64,000 nucleotides of DNA from Lithobates sylvaticus. Its lineage: Eukaryota > Chordata > Amphibia > Anura > Ranidae. A model generated the notes under the pieces. The model was given only the letters and a program-made list of their open reading frames with translations, searched no databases and was not told the DNA's origin. Location of the stretch: positions 605,760,457-605,824,456 of the forward strand of contig CM053026.1 in the NCBI GenBank assembly GCA_028564925.1, in the 5' to 3' direction. The position numbers and the translations under genes are program-made. Shown here in pieces: positions 57,505-64,000 of this stretch. Within the stretch, counting starts at the first letter, position 1. The number at the start of each line of letters is the position of its first letter.

Positions 57505-57720
57505 CCTTTTATTTTCAATGGTTTTTATTGAGTTTTTCACAAAAACAAAACAAAATGCGAACATTGTCTGTCATACAGTCGACAAAGTAAGGTGAAAGCA
57601 AGGTGAATTACTCAACTTATTACAGATAACAGATCAAGGTGGTAACAAAGTAAACGTTGGAAAGAAATGAATTGCTAATTACCAGGTAAAGGGTATTATG
57701 CAACCCTCCCAAACACACCT
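57505..57720 (-). mobile_element. Probable L1 3' end fragment
   Basis: TTTATTTTCAATGGTTTTTA followed by TTGAGTTTTTCACAAAAACA resembles the inverse of frog L1 3' UTR ends (compare the T-rich ...CTTTATTAATTTTTCCACC start at 12.39 kb). No coding part is recognisable. Confidence 0.45.
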
Positions 57721-58934
57721 TATGGGATCAAACTGTGTCAGTTTGGGGGGGGGGGGGTAACACACCAGCCTTCACTGTCATCACTTTTTATGGAAGCAAA
57801 ATGAAGATTATTTATTCGTTTAAACAGTGAATTAACTTTACAAAAAAATATCAAATCTATAGAAGGCCTTATACTTTTCCTTAAGATTGTTGAAATTCAC
57901 ATGGTTTCTAGAAAAAAGTCTAGTATTTGCCGCTTTCCTGAATTCTATATTATTGAAGAGTTTGTTAACTGGATTTCTTTTCTGATAAGGCCACCTGAGA
58001 GAACGTGTCCACTCTACATCAAGCAGAGTATGGACAGACCTGGGGGGTCTTACTATGTTTTCGTGTTTTTTTTAACTATATACTTTAAAAAAAACATTTT
58101 TTTACAGTCATTACATTTTTTTTTGGGGGGGGGGGGGGGATCACGCTGGAGGTCTTACTATGTTTGTGTTTATTTAAACAAAAATTTGAGATTCCATTCA
58201 TTCAGAAAATTACAGAAACTCGTGGTTACAATATATCAACTGTCAGTGTCAATGGACACAAAGCAGCGATCAGTAGTGATCGCTGCATGTGCCCTCTCTT
58301 CTACAGGGGGAGCTTACCAAACACATGTTTCCTAAAGCCCCCCAAGCCCCAACTTCACCCCCACCCGCACCGCTCCCCCTCTCCCCTCCGCCACGATCCC
58401 CAGCCTGACAGATCACGGAGCTCTGTGCAGGGAGAAGCGTCAGGTGGAGGGAAGAGAAAGAGAGATGCTGCTCAGATCGGCAATGGAAAAGGGGTACGGG
58501 GGCAGTTGGGGGACAATCTGACTGGCAGAGGGACACATCTGGACCCCCCAAGCCCTATGCAGCACCTGAAGCCAGTGGGAGTGGAGGAGGAGGGATGTCT
58601 GCTAATGATGGTGACTGCGGGGAGTGGGTATGCAGAAAGGGGGGGTCAGATCGGGTGGAGGGGGGTAATCAATGCTGGGGTGAAGAAGGGTAGTGAAGGG
58701 GATAGGAGAGGAGAGTGGGGGGAAGTTTTATATGGAAGGGTGTGGCAGGGGTGGAGAGACAGGAGACAGGGAGGCGGCAGCGTGGGTGGGGGGTTTGGTC
58801 ACATTAGGGGTTAATAACTCTGATTATCAGGCTGTAATCCGCTGATCAGAGTTATAGAATTGTTCAGCAGAGTCTGCTAAATAATTCAGATATAAGCTTA
58901 TAATCAGTGAAGTGACCATAAGCTTATAGGAGAG
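57721..58934. other. No supported gene; G runs and GC-rich repeat
   Basis: G13 at 57745-57757 and G15 at 58125-58139. The segment 58290-58800 is G/C-rich with GGGGTG/GGAGAG words, and 58815-58860 holds the inverse pair AACTCTGATTATCAGGCTG and CGCTGATCAGAGTT. The 216-codon plus frame at 58164-58814 covers this low-complexity DNA and has no domain, so I do not call it. Confidence 0.5.
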
Positions 58935-59790
58935 GAAGAAATTAGTTTTTTTCTTTTCTTTCTTTTTTTTTTTGTTATTTATTATTTATTATTCTTTATT
59001 ATTAATTTTATTATTTTTCTTTATTTGGAAAAGAAAAAGCAGAGTGATTACAGAGCAAAGTGTATGAAGTATACAGAGATACATAAAACATAGCATGTTA
59101 TCAGAAATAAAAACAAGTCTTCAACTGGCAACACCCGAGTCAAATACAATGCTTAAAGGAGTAAACTTGTATGAGCTCTATAACATCATGTTAATGACTT
59201 TGAGTCAAGGGAGCTGGTTTTGGAAACAGCTGGTTTTGGAAACAGCTATGTGCAGCTGGGAGGGGATAGTTCTCAGTTTTTTGGGAGCAGAAAGGAGTCA
59301 GCTGGAGAGGGCCCTTTAAGTAAGGGGCACACTTCTCTGGTCAACAATCCATGTTGCCCGTGCTTTGTAGGAGTTGGGGAAGACAGTTTGCCCTTGGCGA
59401 ATGAAAATTCCATTTAGAAGTTCATATTTAGTGGATGGATGGTGTCTGTTAGGGGGGGAAGTTGTGGTGATTTCCATTGTTTTGCCACTGCTAGTTGGGC
59501 AACGATCAGGATATGGTTAACAGTACCTTGAAGTGACCAGGCCAGGTAGGGAGCAATAAGCCCAGAAGTAAGTCCAGTGGAGACATAGGGAAGGAGACAT
59601 CACATAGGGAGGAAATAAAGTTAGTTATCTCTTGCCAGTAATTGTGGATGGTTGGTAAATCCCACCAGTCTGGGGTGTAGTACCCCTTGTGGAATCATTT
59701 TTGTAAGGATTCCCAGTGGGTGATGTAGCGGGATAAACAAAAGGGTAATTGTAAGAGCCTGGTGTTATGAGTAATTTGTAGGCTACAGAG

Positions 59791-61704
59791 ATTCCTTTAC
59801 ATAAAAAAAGAGAAATTAAATAAATCCTACAAATACAGTCACCACTGCAGAACACAACGGTTGAATAAAATTAATTTGTTCTTGAAAAAGCACCATCACA
59901 ATACAAAAATTGACAAGGAGTCCAGGTGAAAGATATTCTTCCACCACACAATTAAAACGACAACGTTGTCTTGGGACAGATTGCAGCTGCACACACATCC
60001 ATACAACCCAGCTATCACAACTGTTTGAAAAGATATTTCCTTAATCCTGAAAACTTCCTTGTAATGGCTTTATATGGTATGGCAACTGTCCTGGTATTAG
60101 TTCCTGGGATTCAATTTGTGAAACAGGGGGTAACCTCCCAATGAGAAGGGGTGATTTTGACACCATTTTGACACCATCTTACTACAGAAAGAAAAAATGT
60201 GAATCTATAATTTATATGCTATGATTCCGAAACGCTTGAATAATGAATGCAATCTACAACCATTCTTGGAGGCGTGAAGTGGGGAAAAAAAAGTAAAACA
60301 CTATTCTTTTCCAAGCCCCCCTTAAGCCTCTTCTCTCTCTCCTCCCCTTTTTCAAGCCTTTATCCTCCATAGAATCTCTAGTGGTGTCTGCTCCATTATC
60401 CCCGACCCTCCACTATAGCAATTAATCTGTTCCAATATAAGAATGATAAATTGAGTGGATCGCCATATAATTAATCTATATACACACACCTTTTATGTTA
60501 AATGCTATCGCTAATATTATCTTATCTCACCAATCCTGCTGGAACACATCCAAAAAAAAAAAATATCTTCTCTATCCCCCCCTTTCTCTATCTCTTTGAA
60601 TGCACTCAGTGGTGTTTTTGTTCTATATGTGCTGAATGTTATACGTAGGTGTAGGTTCTGATGAAATCTAGTGGCCAATTTTAGGTACTATCTGGCTGGA
60701 TTGCTATTTAAATCAACCTCACAGACCACTCCTTGCTCTGAAGAAGTTAGCAAGTCTAGCTAACAAAACGCAGACGGATGTCGTATGCAACACAGACAGC
60801 TTCTAAATGGGGATGGTATAGACACCCTGGGACTGTTTACCCCTACTGGATATGGAGACACTGTGCCCTGTTGAGAGGAAGTCATGGGCTCAAATGTAAC
60901 CAGATAATACCTCCAGCCAGAACAGGAAATGGGAGCCCCTGGTGGATGAGACAGCGGAGACGGCTGAGGTGGTGAGATAAGAGGGTTTCCCTGCATGATG
61001 ATATAGGATGTCACCTGAGGTTTATATGCTGTGAATCAGAATGGTCTATGCTTACTGGTCTCCACCACCCCCCCCTCCACGTTTGACAAATTGAATGCCA
61101 GTAACTAATACCAGGACAGTTTCCATACCATATAAAGCCATTACAAGGACGTTTTCAGGAATAAGGAAATATTTTTTAAATATATATTACTTATCCTAGA
61201 CTATGTTTATCTGAAGCTGTTCTGTAGCATCCATGTCAGTGTATATACACATTGTTCCAGTATTATCTAGGAATCACACTTAATTACCTAGTGTCCATCT
61301 GCAATTTGTATGCAATTTTTTCGATAGTGTACCTGGACTAAGCTGTGTGATAGCTGGGTTGTTTGGATGTGTGTGCAGCTGCAATCTGTCCCAAGACAAT
61401 GTTGTCTTTTTAATTGTGTGGTGGAAGAATATCTTTCACCTGGACTCCTTCTCAATTTTTGTATTGTGACAGTGCTTTTTCAATAATAAATAAAAAAATT
61501 TCAACCGTTGTGTTCTGCAGTGGTGGCCCTCTTTACCCTTTTTTTATGTATAGGCTGTATTTTGGTCACATGGACTGCGCCATTTGAATGTTCTTATGGC
61601 GTTTGGTTGAATTACTATATATATATATATATTTTTATAGATTACTGAACTTCTGTATAGCAGTTGATCCGGGCAAAACTAACTATTTTTAGGTAGATTC
61701 CTTT
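59791..61704 (+). mobile_element. Penelope-type fold-back unit with 8-bp target duplication
   Basis: ATTCCTTT flanks the 1,898-bp unit (59791-59798, 61697-61704). The left arm (59799 to about 60140) is the inverse of the right arm (about 61065-61545): for example GACAGATTGCAGCTGCACAC (59980) against GTGTGCAGCTGCAATCTGTC, and CACTGCAGAACACAACGGTT against AACCGTTGTGTTCTGCAGTG. The right arm holds about 180 bp (61200-61380) absent from the left arm. A tail of about 150 bp with a TA run follows the right arm. A hammerhead-like motif lies between. No protein remains. The order arm, motif, arm, tail matches the GIY-YIG-bearing element at 10-12 kb. Confidence 0.8.
60738..60775 (+). ncRNA. Hammerhead-ribozyme-like motif
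   Basis: CTGAAGA, then A, stem II GTTAGC (60746-60751) with AAGTCTA loop and GCTAAC (60759-60764), then AAAACGCAGAC. Stem II is a perfect 6-bp pairing. The CUGAUGA and GAAA boxes each differ at one position (CUGAAGA, AAAA), and a GAC-type end replaces GUC. It has the best stem of the four motifs but core changes that would probably impair cleavage. Confidence 0.5.
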
Positions 61705-62440
61705 GATTGTGGGGTTGTTGGTGTCATAGACTCTCAGGAGGGCAGATGAGAGAGAGTCTGTTTTTGACCATTGCAGTTTGTATAGTAGGGAGTGTGTCCT
61801 CAAGTAAAGAAAACATGTTCTAGGACATAGGCCATACTCCTGTTGCAGGTGAGAGAAGAGTACATTCCTGTTGTGGAGAAGAGCATTCCCAGGTTAGAGA
61901 TACCTGCTTCCACCCAGGCCAAAAGGGATAAGTCAGGTGACAAAAGTTCCACGGATTCAGGAGGTACAAACGGTAGGATTGGCCGGTGGTAGCCCTTTGT
62001 TGATTTGTGGAATAGCCGTCCATACATGTAGGGAGGTAGTTAGTGCCTAAGAGCTGGTGTTTCAGTTTGAGGTTAAGCAGATTAGCGGCAAGAATGAGCT
62101 TGGGATCTCCAGAGAGGGCAGTAGACTCTATTTGTTTCCAAGTTGTTTGGTTATTGGTCAACCACCAAACTTTCAGCTGATCCAGAATTGCTGCACGGTA
62201 TGCCTGGACGCTAGGTGCTCCCAAACTACATTGTTGAAGGATAGATCCTTTTTCTCTGAGGCGTTTTTGTTGCCAGATAAAGGCATTGATGATCCCTGGT
62301 AGTTTCCTTGCAAAAAGGGGAAGGAAATTGTATTGAATAGGTATAGAATATGCAGGAGTAGGTACGTCTTTACTTGGGTGATCGTACCAAATAAACACGT
62401 GCTTTTCCGAATTACAATAGTTCGGAATTTTAAGGAGTCC
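61705..62440 (-). pseudogene. L1 ORF2 C-terminal fragment
   Basis: The minus-strand frame reads FARKLPGIINAFIWQQKRLREKGSI, then a tract with AYRAAILDQLKVWW and LILAANLLNLKLKHQLLG. The block INAFIW...K plus the following region corresponds to L1 ORF2 after the reverse transcriptase. The catalytic region is absent. The 318-codon frame that contains this text continues upstream into AT satellite, which is not coding. Confidence 0.75.
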
Positions 62441-62499
62441 AAAATAGTGAATAAAAAATGAATTTGTTTTCAAATTGGAATTTGAAAAGTTTTCGATTT

Positions 62500-63180
62500 G
62501 TTTTCCAATTTCCAAAGAGAATACATTTGAACAGAAAATATAGTAATAGAATAGAAAAAATTGAATAGAATAGACAAGAATAAAACATAAAATGAAAGAA
62601 TAGAATATAATAGAACAAAACAGAACAAAACGAAATAGAAAATAAAAGAGCAGCATATAATAGAAACAAATAGAATAAATAAAATAGAATAAAAAAAAAA
62701 TATAATACAATAGAAAGAATATAACCATCTTCTGAAATTTGAGTTTCAATTCCAATAAATTTGAATTTGAATACATAAGGAAAGAATAGAGTATAAAAAA
62801 GAATATAATAGACTATAATAGAATAGAAAAAACTAGACTTAAAAGAAAACAATAGTATAGAAAGAATACAACCATTTCCCAAAATTCAAATAGAATCAAT
62901 TTGAATTTGAATAGAATAGGAAGGAATAGATTACAATAGACTACAAAATAACAGAATAATATAGAAAAAAACAACAGAAAATAATAGAATAGCAAAGAAA
63001 TAATATAACCATCTTCTAAAATTCGAATAGAATACATTTGTATTTGAATAGTAAGAATAGAATAGAAAATAAAATAATAGAATAGAAAATAATAGAACAA
63101 ATAGAAAAATAATAGAATTAAAAAAACAATAGAATAGAAAGAATATAACCATTTCCCCAAATTCTAATAAAATAAAATAA
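62500..63180. repeat. (AATAG)-rich satellite with about 140-bp higher-order unit
   Basis: The tract is mostly AATAGAATAGAAAA-type sequence. The marker AGAATATAACCATCTTCT (or ...CATTTCCC) recurs near 62714, 62862, 63001 and 63137, spaced about 136-148 bp, each followed by an AAATTCGAATAGAATA-like segment. Long minus-strand open frames rich in F, Y, I and L here are artefacts of the composition. Confidence 0.9.
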
Positions 63181-63225
63181 AAAAATGGTTATACTGTTAG
63201 CGTATGGTATCGGTTTGCTCCTTAA

Positions 63226-63439
63226 AGCGGAAGTAAACCCATCGATTTAACAGATTAAAAAAAAAGGCATGCCGGGAATGCTAACTGCACATTGGCTGTG
63301 CTCTCAACCAAACGGTCAAACCATCCAATGGCTGGTGTCATAACGGATCACATGTGCAGCACTGTGGCAGTTGAAGATTAAACAGAGGCAAAGATGGCAG
63401 CTTCCTTGGCTGAAAACGATAGGGGGGTTTACTTCCACT
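63226..63439. mobile_element. 214-bp TTAA-flanked MITE
   Basis: TTAA at 63222-63225 and 63440-63443. The left end AGCGGAAGTAAACCC is inverse to the right end GGGTTTACTTCCACT with one mismatch. CATTGGCTGTG and ATCCAATGG words inside. The tip resembles that of the element at 2827-3362 (AGCCTAAGTTTACC), so they are probably the same broad family. Confidence 0.85.
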
Positions 63440-63443
63440 TTAA

Positions 63444-64000
63444 TATGAAAAAAGTGAATCCTAGCCAAAACATCCCTCGGGAAGTCAGCTGGTAGGTGTG
63501 AGGCTTTGGCAATCCTTTGAGACATGGAAATTTGGAATTCTCTGTGCAAGTCTTTCTGCAGAGTAAGCAGTATAGACTAGCATTTCCTCAGAAACAGGAT
63601 TGTCTGTGACAGGAACAGCACCCAAGAATGGCGTATGCTCTGTACTGTGTGCCCCATTGACAACAGCAGCCCACAGTTGCTTTTTAGCCTGAGACTCTTT
63701 GCAGGGTAAATTGGCAGGGGGAATGCCAACCTCTTACCTCTGTCTGCTGACTGCACAGCTGAGGAGGCTTCTGGAGAAGGCAGAGTGTCCATGTCCTCTC
63801 TGGCTGCCTTTTTGGAGGGTTCTCCTGGCTGTGGGAGCATCGGTGCAGAGCGAGCAGGAAAGCTGGCAGTGTCAGTGTGGTGGCTGTTCCCAGAGCCAGC
63901 TTCATCTTGGGCCGACTGCATGGCCACTGCGGCGGTCTAGTAGTGTGTAAGACAGCACGGTGCGGGTGGCTTGTAACATTTTCTGGACATGCCTGTGCAT
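63444..64000. other. No supported gene; unclassified 116-codon frame
   Basis: A minus-strand frame at 63577-63927 encodes a Ser/Pro/Ala-rich, probably disordered sequence with no motif. It could be the start of a retroelement ORF1 or a chance frame in a locally GC-rich segment. The window ends soon after, so context is missing. Confidence 0.3.

Larger units (their letters stand above)
58935..62450 (-). mobile_element. L1-family fragment, interrupted by a Penelope-type unit
   Basis: The left edge is T-rich (58935-59025), compatible with the 3' tail. Minus-strand text from 59850 down to 59625 (AYKLLI, SYNYPFVYP) and from about 62440 down to 61705 is L1 ORF2 C-terminal sequence. The two parts are joined exactly across the 59799-61696 insertion and its 8-bp duplication. 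The 5' part beyond about 62450 is missing; AT satellite adjoins. This copy is more decayed than the one at 12-22 kb. Confidence 0.75.

Noticed and set aside
58164-58814. 216-codon plus-strand frame
   Set aside because: Covers a poly-G junction and G/C-rich simple sequence, overlaps open frames on both strands and has no domain.
61820-63160. Long minus-strand frames rich in F/Y/I/L resembling membrane proteins
   Set aside because: The hydrophobic part is translation of (AATAG)-type satellite; only the distal L1 ORF2 text in the first frame is real.
63577-63927. 116-codon minus-strand frame as a host first exon
   Set aside because: Disordered Ser/Pro/Ala composition only; no promoter, splice or homology cue that I can see, so left unclassified.

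Overview
The window reads as vertebrate, most likely amphibian (a frog with a large, repeat-rich genome), intergenic or deep-intronic DNA. I infer this from the transposon mix: a Tc1 element, Neptune-like Penelope elements, L1 and L2-like LINEs, DIRS-like tyrosine-recombinase retroelements, a Ty1/copia-like fossil, and short repeat families I remember as typical of ranid frogs, notably one ending in ...GGGGCTGAAGTGG at a TTAA site. I recognise no host protein-coding exon, tRNA, rRNA or CRISPR array. The only clean, full-length protein gene is a Tc1 transposase.

Layout. 0-4.2 kb: mostly anonymous AT-rich DNA with one TTAA MITE. 4.26-4.97 kb: a small Penelope-type fold-back with an 11-bp target duplication and a hammerhead-like motif. 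4.99-6.62 kb: an apparently intact Tc1 element with two identical 214-bp inverted repeats. 7.2-8.6 kb: two adjacent long palindromes, the second with a hammerhead-like motif. 9.3-9.8 kb: a MITE. 10.04-12.23 kb: a Penelope/Neptune-like element on the minus strand with a zinc-finger/GIY-YIG coding remnant, inverted arms and a hammerhead-like motif. 12.36-21.92 kb: one L1 insertion on the minus strand with a 15-bp target duplication and a 5' inversion, split by a 5.06-kb non-autonomous TTAA element that itself contains a 350-bp tandem array and a 1-kb palindrome. 25.9-27.8 kb and 36.6-39.1 kb: DIRS/Ngaro-like fossils, the second split by a 425-bp MITE. 29.5-30.8 kb: a minisatellite with a higher-order duplication of about 548 bp. 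32.1-32.5 kb: an L2/Rex-like LINE tail. 35.6-35.9 kb: a 48-bp tandem repeat. 41-42.4 kb: a copia-like fossil. 43-57 kb: Tigger-like, hAT-like and TTAA MITEs. 58.9-62.5 kb: an older L1 fragment interrupted by a 1.9-kb Penelope-type fold-back with an 8-bp target duplication and a hammerhead-like motif. 62.5-63.2 kb: an AT-rich satellite.

The strongest unifying observation is that three independent insertions (4270-4956, 10058-12217, 59799-61696), each bounded by its own target duplication, share one architecture: a 5' arm that is an inverted copy of the 3' end, a hammerhead-like motif between the arms, then the 3' arm and a short tail. A fourth palindrome (7996-8614) has the same motif. Only one of the four still carries Penelope coding sequence. 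The nested insertions give relative ages: the L1 at 12-22 kb is older than the TTAA element inside it, the L1 at 59-62 kb is older than the Penelope unit inside it, and the DIRS fossil at 37 kb is older than its MITE. All calls come from reading the sequence by eye; no alignment or database search was run.
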